27,116 bases of DNA from Prolixibacteraceae bacterium. GTDB taxonomy: Bacteria; Bacteroidota; Bacteroidia; Bacteroidales; Prolixibacteraceae. Of this stretch, positions 1 through 8,747 are shown piece after piece. How positions within the stretch are numbered: position 1 is the stretch's first letter; each line of letters starts with the position of its first letter. The notes under the pieces were generated by a model, which had not been told where the DNA came from, searched no databases, and saw only the letters and a list, made by a program, of their open reading frames with translations. Location of the stretch: positions 1 to 27,116 of the forward strand of contig JAFGGF010000160.1 of assembly GCA_016930735.1 (NCBI GenBank), in the 5' to 3' direction. The translations under genes were made by a program, and so were the position numbers.

Positions 1-359
1 AAAATCTGAAATATTACAATGTTTTTTTAATATTCATAAAAAAATTCCAAATAAGCTGATTTATATTATTTAAAACCGGCAAATATTATAAAACATTCTT
101 ACTTAGCATTAATAAAAGAACAAATTCTGATTATCAGACTCTATACTTACTGAATTAAACAGATATTAATATTGAATTATTCTATCTCTGGGAAAATAAT
201 CCCGCCTTTTGGTACGAATATAACCTTGTGAGAATTATAACCCCTTATTTGAGAAAATGAAAATATACTATCAGTATTAATTGAGGTAATTTTAGTATTT
301 CTGTTTTGCAGAATTCGGAAATTAATTTGAACTATAAAATAACTTAAAATTAAGAGCTT
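1..359. other. A+T-rich intergenic region upstream of the 733-aa secreted protein
   Basis: No open frame of useful length and no RNA gene is visible on either strand. The stretch must hold the promoter of the plus-strand gene starting at 360. Several TTTG boxes occur (for example 248-251 and 305-308), but none pairs with a good TAnnTTTG box at the 19-21 nt spacing expected of Bacteroidota sigma-ABfr promoters, so I do not call one. A GGGA-N6-TCCC element lies at 190-203 and resembles the palindrome upstream of the GH105 gene; it is discussed as a finding. No Shine-Dalgarno sequence precedes the start, which is common in this phylum. Confidence 0.5.
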
Positions 360-2561
360 ATGAAAAACTTTACCTTAAAAACTTTTATTGCAGCGTGTTT
401 CCTGATTTTAACAGGATTAATCAATGCACAGGATGTGATCGACCTGTCTGCTATTGATAGTCAGACAATACTAACCGATATACTGCCTGATATTGCTGAT
501 GGATCAACCGTTTTACTGGGACCTGGTATAACTTATTTTGCCAATGGATATGCTTTCGATAAAGCTGTTACATTTAAAAGCAGTGATCCTGATGCGGCAG
601 AAATGCCTAAAATAGACCTTGGTGCAAATTTTAATATGCTTGAAGGTGCAAACGTAAGTTCCATTGTTTTTGAGAATATTTCTTTTTCCGGTCCATTCGA
701 TGATAAATATATTTTTAATATTAATGTTAAAAATGTAAATATTGGTGAAATCAGGTTTCAGTCATGTAAAATTCATGCCCTCAGAGGTATTATCAGAATG
801 AAAGATAACGGGCCTGGTTTACTTGAAAAATATACGATTACTGATTGTGTAATTGATAGTATTCGCGATTATGGGATCTTAACTGTTGACAGAGATGATT
901 GGGCATGTAATGAGATACTGATTGAGAATTCAACAATTTACAGAACCAGAGGATTCCTTACCAGCAAAAATAATACTAACTCATTGGTTATTGATGGATG
1001 TACCATCAATGAAGCACCTGCTACAGACCAGCGTATTTTCCGTTGGAGGACTGGAGGACAAGATAATGTTCTAAATGGAATTACTATCAGTAATACCGTT
1101 TGGGGACATGGATGGGATGAAAGTGGTGGAACCAGTTATGGAGTAGATGGATTTGACGGATTGGGTGAAACCACCTGGACATTTACAAACACTTATGCAA
1201 CTAATGATTTTTATTTTTCGGCCGGAAAAGATACAATTGATGGTTTCCCCAATGTAACCTATAACGGGACAGTAGCCGAATTATGGGTGGATCCAGGCAA
1301 CGGGGATTTCAATTTTCTGGACGAATCATTTGCAGGCAAATCCGATGCTGGTGACCCACGCTGGGCAGTTGAAGCAGAGGTTGAAAGTGGTACAGTTTGG
1401 AATATAAGCAATGCTGAATTTAATACTTTAGGTGAAATTTCGGAAACAGTTACCGTTAACGGATTAACAATTTATGCACACAGTGGCAAAACTGTTACAA
1501 TCGATGAAAATGGTAAAACTCTTGATGATATGGTTTTCACACACAGGCTGAAACTGGGTGGAAGCGGTGATTTTGATGAGGCAGGGATGCCCTTGGGAAG
1601 GGTTCTTGGTTTTGCTGTGGACGGACCTAAAAAAATTACAGTAATGGCCATGTCCTCATCCGGTAGCTCCGACAGAATATTAAATATTGCAGTCGGGAAT
1701 AAGGATAGCCTTCTGGCAGAGTTTCCTGCAATGGGTGCTGAACTTACAAAAGGTGAATATATTTATGAAGGAGGACCAGATACTATTTACATGTATTCTC
1801 CTTCCAGCGGAGTTAATGTTTATTATATCAAAGTTGAAGATGCTCCGGTTCCAGACTTGCAGGAGTGGAATATAAGTAGCGAAGACTTTAATGCATTAGG
1901 TGAAATTACAGAGACTGTGAATGTAAATGGATTGACTATCCATGCACATAGCGGTAAAACTGTTACAATTGATGAAAATGGTAAAACTCTTGATGATATG
2001 GTTTTCACACACAGGTTGAAACTAGGTGGTAGTGGTGAATTTGATGAATCAGGTAATCCACTTGGAAGAGTTTTAAGTTTTAAAGTCAACGGCGATACAA
2101 AAATTACAGTTATGGCTATGTCTTCCTCTGGTAGTTCCGACAGGATTCTGAATGTTGCAACCGGCGATAAGGATAATCTATTGGCTGAATTCCCTGCTAT
2201 GGGTGCATCATTAACTAAAGGCGAGTATTTGTATACAGGTGGAGCAACAACAGTTTATATGTATTCTCCTTCCAGTGGAGTAAATGTTTACTATATTAAA
2301 GCTGAAAAACTGAATAGTTCTGTACCTGTACATAAAACTTCTGATTTTGTTATTTATCCTAATCCTGCAGAAAATGAGGTGTTCGTAAAAGTATCTGAAC
2401 CTACTAATATTGCGATATTCAGTCTTACCGGGAAAATGGTTTTACAGAAAACTGTAAATTCTTCCCGTGAGAGTATAAATATCAGCAACCTGAAAACAGG
2501 AATGTACCTGGTCAGGGCAATGAATGGATCGGGAGTGACCAAAAAACTGATTGTTCGTTAA
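360..2561 (+). CDS. T9SS-secreted beta-helix (DUF4957/DUF5123-like) protein with two tandem lyase-associated modules
   Basis: This is a 733-aa exported protein of unknown exact function. Residues 1-24 form a signal peptide ending in INAQ, with no lipobox cysteine. Residues about 25-340 match, block for block, the C-terminal half of the operon's lipoprotein at 14563-16200; the segment VIDGCTINEAP is identical in both and FRWR-x2-GQD is shared. That half has the look of the DUF4957 plus DUF5123 right-handed beta-helix family found in pectin loci. Residues 347-494 and 503-650 are two copies of a module of about 150 aa (period 156 aa) containing the segment FTHRLKLGG. I know similar modules as appendages of Bacteroidota pectate lyases, so carbohydrate binding is likely. 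Residues about 659-733 are a type A T9SS sorting domain (IYPNPAENE, then GMYLVR and a basic end). The gene is convergent with the big operon and has its own terminator. A catalytic role cannot be excluded, but I see no PL or GH signature. Confidence 0.85.
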   Translation: MKNFTLKTFIAACFLILTGLINAQDVIDLSAIDSQTILTDILPDIADGSTVLLGPGITYFANGYAFDKAVTFKSSDPDAAEMPKIDLGANFNMLEGANVSSIVFENISFSGPFDDKYIFNINVKNVNIGEIRFQSCKIHALRGIIRMKDNGPGLLEKYTITDCVIDSIRDYGILTVDRDDWACNEILIENSTIYRTRGFLTSKNNTNSLVIDGCTINEAPATDQRIFRWRTGGQDNVLNGITISNTVWGHGWDESGGTSYGVDGFDGLGETTWTFTNTYATNDFYFSAGKDTIDGFPNVTYNGTVAELWVDPGNGDFNFLDESFAGKSDAGDPRWAVEAEVESGTVWNISNAEFNTLGEISETVTVNGLTIYAHSGKTVTIDENGKTLDDMVFTHRLKLGGSGDFDEAGMPLGRVLGFAVDGPKKITVMAMSSSGSSDRILNIAVGNKDSLLAEFPAMGAELTKGEYIYEGGPDTIYMYSPSSGVNVYYIKVEDAPVPDLQEWNISSEDFNALGEITETVNVNGLTIHAHSGKTVTIDENGKTLDDMVFTHRLKLGGSGEFDESGNPLGRVLSFKVNGDTKITVMAMSSSGSSDRILNVATGDKDNLLAEFPAMGASLTKGEYLYTGGATTVYMYSPSSGVNVYYIKAEKLNSSVPVHKTSDFVIYPNPAENEVFVKVSEPTNIAIFSLTGKMVLQKTVNSSRESINISNLKTGMYLVRAMNGSGVTKKLIVR
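1398..2309 (+). repeat. In-gene tandem duplication, period 468 bp
   Basis: Two copies of a module of about 150 codons lie at 1398-1841 and 1866-2309, offset by exactly 468 bp (156 codons). The best-conserved stretch, 1488-1561 against 1956-2029, differs at only a few, mostly silent, positions. A second well-conserved block encodes the MYSPSSGVN segment near each copy's end. The high nucleotide identity, third positions included, indicates a recent duplication or ongoing gene conversion rather than two anciently diverged domains. Confidence 0.9.
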
Positions 2562-2582
2562 AACATGTTTAAGTTAGATTGA

Positions 2583-2610
2583 AAAGCCGGAATAAAACTC
2601 CGGCTTTTTT
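2583..2610 (+). terminator. Rho-independent terminator of the 733-aa gene
   Basis: A perfect 8-bp stem (AAAGCCGG, 2583-2590, with CCGGCTTT, 2600-2607) encloses a 9-nt loop and runs into a T tract (2605-2610), 21 nt after the stop codon. Read on the other strand the same stem is followed by only four T residues, so it may act weakly on the oppositely oriented operon as well. Confidence 0.85.
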
Positions 2611-2857
2611 ATTTTGGATAAGTTTGAAAAACCACTTCCTTCAGTTTTGGTATTGCTTTAATATAAGCGCCGGGCATTATTAAGTTTTTAGCGATGCTAT
2701 AAATCACTTTCTTGATTGAAAGCTGGATTGTTGGAGTAATGATTTGATCTTTTGAATTTTGTCTTTTCATTATTCCGGTAAACCAACATTCCAAATTTTA
2801 CGATGTTTATTCGGAAAATTTATGAATTTTTAAAACCATTTTCTTAAGGTTGGATTC
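2611..2857. other. Convergent intergenic region at the 3' end of the operon
   Basis: This is the space between the plus-strand terminator and the stop codon of the last operon gene. A 61-codon minus-strand frame (2609-2794) lies here. It overlaps the terminator T tract and resembles nothing I know, so I do not call it a gene. I see no separate strong hairpin with a T tract for the operon itself; the shared stem at 2583-2607 may have to serve both directions. Confidence 0.4.
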
Positions 2858-3814
2858 TTACTTGATATATTCCAACACCCAATTCCCTAATACATTCTGA
2901 GGAGTATATTTTTTTGATTCATTTGATTTAAGAATATTTGACCATTTAACTCTGCTGCTGGTATTAGCTCCTTTCCCGTAGTTTTTATATTCAGCATAAA
3001 AAACGGTTGATTCCGCCTGTTTTTTATTCCAGTTGTGCCAGCCTTCCGGAACAATGTGTTTTCCCATTTCACAATTAAGAAAAACTGTTTTAGCAAATTC
3101 CCTCCAGGGCCGGCCAAGGTATACTTTTGTGACATTTTCTTTTGCAAGTAAATCACATTTTATAAATACAAAACCAAATTCTTTTCCCTTATTTGTGCTG
3201 GCAGCAGTAATATAGGAGTCACGTTTACTAATAATTGTACAATCCTTAAAAACAACTGTTGCAGAACCAAAAATAAAATCGGTAGTTCCTTCAATTGTAC
3301 AATTCAGAAATAGCTGATTGCTGTTTTCGCCGCTTAAATAAACAGTATCCTGATTGCCCAGAATGCGGCAGTTTTTAAAAACACACCTGTTCCCTTCCAC
3401 ATGAAGAGCCACAGCCTGTCCTACTTCACCGGCTGTATTCTCAACTGTCAGGTTTTCAGCATAAAAATCATCAGCTTCAATAAGCAAAGTCCAGGTATAA
3501 AAAGTACTGTTCCTGCCTTTATTTATTTTTCCGAAAGAATCATCAAATGAGATAACCGTTTTCTCAACATCTTCACCGACTAATGAAAGCATATTATTCC
3601 ACGAAGGAACCCTGACCTTTTCCCTGTATATTCCATTTTTTATAAAAATAGTAATCCTTTTGTCAGGAAAAGCTTTAGTTGCATTTATAGCTTCCTGTAT
3701 GGTTTTAAAATCACCGGAACCATCCTGAGAAACCACCATTTCGTATTGAACATCAGCTTGTGCTCCGGCTATAAAAGCCAGAAGGACAAACAAAATTGCT
3801 AATCCGTGTCTCAT
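2858..3814 (-). CDS. Pectin methylesterase (CE8), last gene of the operon
   Basis: This 318-aa enzyme hydrolyses methyl esters on homogalacturonan, giving pectate and methanol. Residues 1-20 are a signal peptide (ends GAQA), so it works in the periplasm or outside. The family's landmarks are all present: GSGDFKTIQEAINA at 32-45, GIYREKV at 61-67, QAVAL at 133-137, GNQDTVY with Q155 and the acid/base D156, TDFIFG with nucleophile D179, and YLGRPW with R235. The length is normal for a single-domain CE8. Its ATG directly follows the stop codon of the upstream fusion gene (TAAATG), so translation is very probably coupled. It is a close paralogue of the CE8 at 10449-11423: the catalytic residues fall at identical positions. 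Confidence 0.95.
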   Translation of the reverse strand: MRHGLAILFVLLAFIAGAQADVQYEMVVSQDGSGDFKTIQEAINATKAFPDKRITIFIKNGIYREKVRVPSWNNMLSLVGEDVEKTVISFDDSFGKINKGRNSTFYTWTLLIEADDFYAENLTVENTAGEVGQAVALHVEGNRCVFKNCRILGNQDTVYLSGENSNQLFLNCTIEGTTDFIFGSATVVFKDCTIISKRDSYITAASTNKGKEFGFVFIKCDLLAKENVTKVYLGRPWREFAKTVFLNCEMGKHIVPEGWHNWNKKQAESTVFYAEYKNYGKGANTSSRVKWSNILKSNESKKYTPQNVLGNWVLEYIK

Positions 3815-6800
3815 TTAAAACTTTACAATTTTCGTAGAAAATACATGATAATTATTATCGATAATTGAAACGATGTACAATCCGTTCATTAATCCGGCAA
3901 CTTTCATTTTTACATTTTCCTGATTTACCTGTTGGTGCATTAAAATTTGTCCCGAAATACTGTAAATTTTTACTTCCTGAATTAACTTTTGGTGTTTTAG
4001 AACCAGTTCTTCAGACAGGTTATTATAATATATCCTGAATGAATTTTCGGGACTACTGATTTCCTTTTTTGCTTTGGTTATGCCACCTTCGTTTTGATTA
4101 TCAATAATTTCACTGACAAGACTGTTAATATAAGTTTCAATATTCGGATAATGTGCATTAACAGTTACAAGTTGCGCATCACCATCATTATCAGGATCTA
4201 ATCCGTTTGCATTTTCCCAGTCATCCGGCATGCCATCATCATCAGAGTCAGCCGGAGCATCCTGAGAATACAATTCAGGCCAACCACCAACTGCACCCTG
4301 GGTATCGATAATCCCCTTTGAGCTTCCGTTTCCACCATCCATATAGGTTGCAGTCCCGGTTTCTAGATCATGCAAAACACGGATATCTACTGAGTCCCTC
4401 ACAAGGCTGGCTCCACAAAAATCCAGAATCCTCTCATAAGCTTCTTCGGCGCTGTGAGTTGTTACATCACCACTAATTAAAGGTTCAGACAAACGCATGG
4501 CTTCCTTTTCCTGTTGTGAAACGGTATATTTTGAATTAAATTGGTTGTAAACTCCATAAGTCCAGTTGTCGTTGGTTGCCCTGGTTGAGGCTGTCAATAC
4601 ATTTCCGTCAATATAAAATTTACCCCAAATATTGTAAACAGGGCTGCCAGCCTCGGTGTTTTTATCAATAGAAATTATCCTTTCTTTTTTTGTGGTTACA
4701 GGTCCCGGTTTATAATAACAATTGACAATGTTTGCATTCATTGCCTCACCACCATAGGCACTGTTCCCCTGCCAGTTGTAAATAACATTATTCCTCATGT
4801 CGACCAGATCGGTTAATGCAAAGTTAGTTCCTGCCATTTCACCCAGGCGTGGATTCCTGCTATCATGGTGGGCCAAAAGGTTATGATGGAATGAAGCATT
4901 TTTACCACCCCAGATACCCCCGTAACCATGTGCTCCTTTTGCATGAACCGAATTCCGCAGGCTTTCAGAAACAATACACCATTGCAAAGTAAAATTTTCA
5001 TTCTGGTAAAAAGAAACACATTCATCGGTTGACCAGCCCATAGAGCAATGGTCAATAATCACATTCTTTATTTCACGGCCACCCAATGCATCGGCTTCCT
5101 GGTCGGTAACATCTCCCATACGGAATCTCATAAAACGAATAATAACATTATCAGCATCAACCGCAACCGGATAATCCCTCAAAGTAATTCCATCGCCCGG
5201 AGCAGTCTGACCGGCTATGGTTACATCATCTTTTGTTATATTCAGCCTTGATTTTAATTGTATTGTTCCTGAAACCTTAAAAAGGATAATTCTTGGACCG
5301 GACTGGTTAATTGCGTAGCGCAAAGACCCCGGGCTTGTATTATCTTCCAGATTTGTAACATAGATGACCCTACCGCCACGACCTCCGGTAGTATATTTCC
5401 CATGCCCTTCGGCACCTGGAAATGCCGGTAACCTGAACTCCGGTGGAGCTTCACCTGATCCAACAATAATTTTTCCGCTTCCTTCAAAAAGGTCAGGGTT
5501 AGTTGCTACCGAGTATTCACCATCATCCAAATTAACACCATTTAGTGTAAAGCTTATAACCGAAACATTCGTATTTAATAATACTTTTGCAGAACCGGTG
5601 AGATTTAGTTTTAAAGTATCACCTGCAGCCTTGCTGTGGCTGAATACGATACGATTCTGTAATCCAGCAACAATGGTTCCTTTTCCGAATGCATTTTCAC
5701 TGCTTCCTTCCAGGTATGTAATATAGCCGGTTGATGATGGTTCCTTTTCGCTGTTTTTGGTAATATCCCAGGTTCCTTTAAATTCTGAGTTATCCCCTGT
5801 AAGTAAAAGTGTTCCAATGTTATCGGTACCTTTGCCGTTGTTTAGTGCAGTAATTTTTGATGCACCTGATATATTTCCTGGCAGCATCATGGCACTTCCA
5901 CCGGAGTTTCCGCTTTCCATATACATTATTACATCTCCCTGAATAACAAGAGGTGCGTTAATATACATTCCTGTACCACTTGTATTATACCTGAAGCTGG
6001 TTCCGTTTTCCATATAAATTGTACCGGCAGAGGTATGATTTTTACTTTCATCGCCACGCAACCTCAGTTTTCCGGCACCTCGTAATATAATATCAGCTGT
6101 AAATACTATAGAAGTGGTTTCCATTTCTTCTTCACAGATAACGGTTTCTCCTGCCTGCGGAAGAAGTGCCGGTGTATAATTTCCGGGTTCATCCCAGTTT
6201 CCGTTTACTGCCCTGTGGAATGTAAATGTATCGGGGCGCCCGATAATTATTTTACCGCTGCCACTGATTAAATCAGGGTTGGTTGATGAAGAATACTCTC
6301 CGATTTCCTGAATTGTTCCATCGATATAAAATTCACTGGTAGTTACATCGGCATTAAGGATCAGATTCACACCACTTACTACCGACAGAACAGATTTAGC
6401 ATCCAACGCATTGTCATCTTTAATGTTAAGTGATGCACCATTTGATACATTTACATCGCTTTTACCCAGTGACCCTGCTAATGAAGCTTCGAGTGTTCCT
6501 GACAAAATATTTATAGCTCCGGAAAAATTACTGTTATTAGCATTGAGAATTAAACTTCCTGCACCTTTTTTTATTAATTCATGAACTCCGATTAATTCAG
6601 AATTGAGAGTCAGGTCGCCGTCAGTATTTAAAAAAATAGTGTCTTTAGTAGCTACTTTTCCGTTTAACGAAACACTTTCGGATGATGCAATTGTTGATCT
6701 TGCTACCGATAAGTAAGTTGTAACACTATTTTCGGCAATATCCAGAATCGCGTTGTTTTTAAGAATCAGGTCGGCTTCGAAAGTTCCGCCTGTTGCAATA

Positions 6801-7972
6801 ATGGTATAATCCCCGTTTACTTCAGCAGCATCTCCTGCAGCAGGAATACCGGCAGGATTCCAGTTTTCAGCTATGACCCAGCCATCCGTTTCACCTTCAC
6901 CTGTCCAGGCATAATTCTGAACAACAGAAGCTTCATTTGTCGGATCCCAGTTGTCATCTCCAGCCATTACTTTCTGAACTGTATATTCTGCAGCTTCTTC
7001 AGTAGTCAGTTCCTTTATTCCTGCCCAGTTGGCGCGTCCACTCATATCAGCACCAGGTCCGGTATTCTGGTACTCGTATAAATGCAATTCATCACTTGTT
7101 GCAGCATAGGTCATACTCCAGGTATCGCCCCATCCCTGGGGATGGATCATTTCTGTCATATTACACTTTAGCCAGGTAACTTTAGGGTAGTTGTGCCATG
7201 GCCTTCCAAAACGAACCAATTCTCCATCATCTCCTCCTCGGGGGCTGTTATATGCATAGGTTATATCACATTCGTTAAATACAAAACCATACGGTTGATC
7301 CTGTCCGGTTGAAGGGGCTGTAATCCAGCCACCGCCCCAGCTACGTATTTCACACGATTGGAAAAACACAGTTCCTGACCCATAAATATAATCTGTACGG
7401 CCAACAATGAGGCACCCTTCAAAATAGCTTCTGTTACCGTCGCTCCAGAAATACATTGTGTCCTGGTATCCGTAAAAATCGACATTAATGAAGACACATT
7501 TATCAGATCTGACAGTAATTGCCTGAGCCTGGCCAACCGGACCGGCAGTATTTTGAATGGTCATATTTTCAGCATGAAAACCATCAGCCATTATTGTCAG
7601 TGTAGCTGAAGTACTTATATTATCACCTGTCCATAATGCAACATCTTCTGCCGGGCATTTCGAGTCGCCACAATTATAAATATGATAACTTATTATTGTT
7701 TCCTCGCGGCTTTCCCCAACCAGTGAAATATTGATCTTATTGGCTGGGACAATTAATTTTTCTGTGTTATAAAGACCTCTCTTAATATAAATTATTGTTC
7801 GCCTTTCACTGTTTGAAGGGGCAGCATTTATTGCTTCCTGTATTGAGGTAAAATCCCCGCTTCCGTCCCGGGCAACAATAATATCTGCATCTTCTGAAAT
7901 ATTATTTGATAAAGCCTGCAAAAATATACCTGTAAATAAAGTTATAATAACAATAAGTAGTGTTTTCTTCAT
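3815..7972 (-). CDS. CE8 pectin methylesterase - PL1 pectate lyase fusion with T9SS tail
   Basis: This 1385-aa two-enzyme protein should demethylate homogalacturonan and cut it by beta-elimination. Residues 1-22 are a signal peptide. Residues about 30-340 are a CE8 domain with GYQDT (Q170, D171), TDYIYG (D194) and RFGRPW (R257); these differ from the usual DFIFG and LGRPW. Residues about 350-840 are beta-rich, autotransporter-passenger-like sequence that ends each half with a matching motif, TNPDL-x2-GSGKII at 565-576 and 825-836. Residues about 848-1285 are a PL1 domain: AFPGAEG, TTGGRGG, IAGQTAPGDG, IDHCSMGW (D974) and SRNPRLGE (R1039, R1042). DSDDDGMPDDWE (1242-1253) is the acidic tail segment typical of this PL1 group. 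Residues about 1305-1385 are a T9SS sorting domain. It lies 10 nt after the CE12 gene and abuts the last CE8. It is probably the main extracellular depolymerase of the locus. Confidence 0.93.
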   Translation of the reverse strand: MKKTLLIVIITLFTGIFLQALSNNISEDADIIVARDGSGDFTSIQEAINAAPSNSERRTIIYIKRGLYNTEKLIVPANKINISLVGESREETIISYHIYNCGDSKCPAEDVALWTGDNISTSATLTIMADGFHAENMTIQNTAGPVGQAQAITVRSDKCVFINVDFYGYQDTMYFWSDGNRSYFEGCLIVGRTDYIYGSGTVFFQSCEIRSWGGGWITAPSTGQDQPYGFVFNECDITYAYNSPRGGDDGELVRFGRPWHNYPKVTWLKCNMTEMIHPQGWGDTWSMTYAATSDELHLYEYQNTGPGADMSGRANWAGIKELTTEEAAEYTVQKVMAGDDNWDPTNEASVVQNYAWTGEGETDGWVIAENWNPAGIPAAGDAAEVNGDYTIIATGGTFEADLILKNNAILDIAENSVTTYLSVARSTIASSESVSLNGKVATKDTIFLNTDGDLTLNSELIGVHELIKKGAGSLILNANNSNFSGAINILSGTLEASLAGSLGKSDVNVSNGASLNIKDDNALDAKSVLSVVSGVNLILNADVTTSEFYIDGTIQEIGEYSSSTNPDLISGSGKIIIGRPDTFTFHRAVNGNWDEPGNYTPALLPQAGETVICEEEMETTSIVFTADIILRGAGKLRLRGDESKNHTSAGTIYMENGTSFRYNTSGTGMYINAPLVIQGDVIMYMESGNSGGSAMMLPGNISGASKITALNNGKGTDNIGTLLLTGDNSEFKGTWDITKNSEKEPSSTGYITYLEGSSENAFGKGTIVAGLQNRIVFSHSKAAGDTLKLNLTGSAKVLLNTNVSVISFTLNGVNLDDGEYSVATNPDLFEGSGKIIVGSGEAPPEFRLPAFPGAEGHGKYTTGGRGGRVIYVTNLEDNTSPGSLRYAINQSGPRIILFKVSGTIQLKSRLNITKDDVTIAGQTAPGDGITLRDYPVAVDADNVIIRFMRFRMGDVTDQEADALGGREIKNVIIDHCSMGWSTDECVSFYQNENFTLQWCIVSESLRNSVHAKGAHGYGGIWGGKNASFHHNLLAHHDSRNPRLGEMAGTNFALTDLVDMRNNVIYNWQGNSAYGGEAMNANIVNCYYKPGPVTTKKERIISIDKNTEAGSPVYNIWGKFYIDGNVLTASTRATNDNWTYGVYNQFNSKYTVSQQEKEAMRLSEPLISGDVTTHSAEEAYERILDFCGASLVRDSVDIRVLHDLETGTATYMDGGNGSSKGIIDTQGAVGGWPELYSQDAPADSDDDGMPDDWENANGLDPDNDGDAQLVTVNAHYPNIETYINSLVSEIIDNQNEGGITKAKKEISSPENSFRIYYNNLSEELVLKHQKLIQEVKIYSISGQILMHQQVNQENVKMKVAGLMNGLYIVSIIDNNYHVFSTKIVKF

Positions 7973-7982
7973 TTTAATCCTT

Positions 7983-8735
7983 TTAATTTCCTACAATCTG
8001 TATAATTTCTCCACTAAATCCTAAATTCTTTTTTATACATTCTTCCAGCATCAGTTTAGCAACATGGTCAGCTCCTGCCTCAGAAAGATGTGTATCATCT
8101 TTTCTTCCCTCGGAATATTTTTCATTTGGGGAAGTCCACAAATACATTTCTTTTGAAGGTTCATCTCCCAGTTTATTTACCCAGTCTTCGGTAATTTTTT
8201 GCAGGTCGATAAGGTCAACATTCAGCTCTTTTGCAACTTCCTTCATGGCAAGCGGATAATCGCCGTGTGTATCTATCAGTTTTCCATCTTCGCCAAATTT
8301 TCGCCTGACAATTGAAGTTATCAGAATTGGAGTTGCTCCTCTGTCCCTGGTTTCTTTTACAAATTTTCGCAGATTATCATTATAAGTACCAAAGGGTGTT
8401 GTATATCTGGTTGAATCGTATTCTTTCTGGTCGTTATGTCCAAACTGAATAAAAACATAATCTCCCTTTTTCAGGCTGTCCAATACAACCTGCCATCTTC
8501 CTTCATCAATAAAACTTTTACTGCTTCTTCCGTTAACTGCATGGTTTTGAAAAGTAATTGTTTTATTAAAATATTTATTTATAACCTGGCACCAGCCTGT
8601 TTCAGGGTAAACTTCAGATTTTTTATTGGCCATGGTTGAATCTCCGATTGTATAAATCGTATATGATTTATTATCGCTTTTACAAGCATTTAACCAGATA
8701 AAAACCAGGAACAATAAAAATATTCTTTGAACCAT
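7983..8735 (-). CDS. Rhamnogalacturonan/pectin acetylesterase (CE12, SGNH hydrolase) lipoprotein
   Basis: This 250-aa enzyme removes acetyl groups from pectin backbones. The SGNH blocks are visible: GDST with nucleophile S33, the block II glycine in NGRSS (G69), FGHND with N101, and the D-x-x-H pair D213/H216 in DDTHLSEAG. The N-terminus is a lipoprotein signal peptide with lipobox LNAC and Cys18. The residues after the cysteine (KSDNK) lack a clear acidic surface-export signal, so a periplasm-facing membrane anchor is more likely than surface display, but this is uncertain. It lies 12 nt after the GH28 gene and 10 nt before the fusion gene. CE12 acts on both rhamnogalacturonan I and acetylated homogalacturonan; the neighbours favour the latter. 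Confidence 0.9.
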   Translation of the reverse strand: MVQRIFLLFLVFIWLNACKSDNKSYTIYTIGDSTMANKKSEVYPETGWCQVINKYFNKTITFQNHAVNGRSSKSFIDEGRWQVVLDSLKKGDYVFIQFGHNDQKEYDSTRYTTPFGTYNDNLRKFVKETRDRGATPILITSIVRRKFGEDGKLIDTHGDYPLAMKEVAKELNVDLIDLQKITEDWVNKLGDEPSKEMYLWTSPNEKYSEGRKDDTHLSEAGADHVAKLMLEECIKKNLGFSGEIIQIVGN

Positions 8736-8747
8736 TTATGTATAATT

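Noticed and set aside
1..359. Sigma-ABfr -33/-7 promoter upstream of the 733-aa gene
   Set aside because: TTTG boxes exist, but none has a convincing TAnnTTTG partner at the right distance.
2609..2794. 61-codon minus-strand frame after the last operon gene
   Set aside because: It overlaps the terminator's T tract, has no recognisable motif and no supporting start context. It looks like chance open frame in A+T-rich DNA.
5364..5726. 120-codon plus-strand frame
   Set aside because: It is antisense to the junction between the linker and the PL1 domain of the fusion. Its proline-rich, low-complexity product is typical of a shadow frame.
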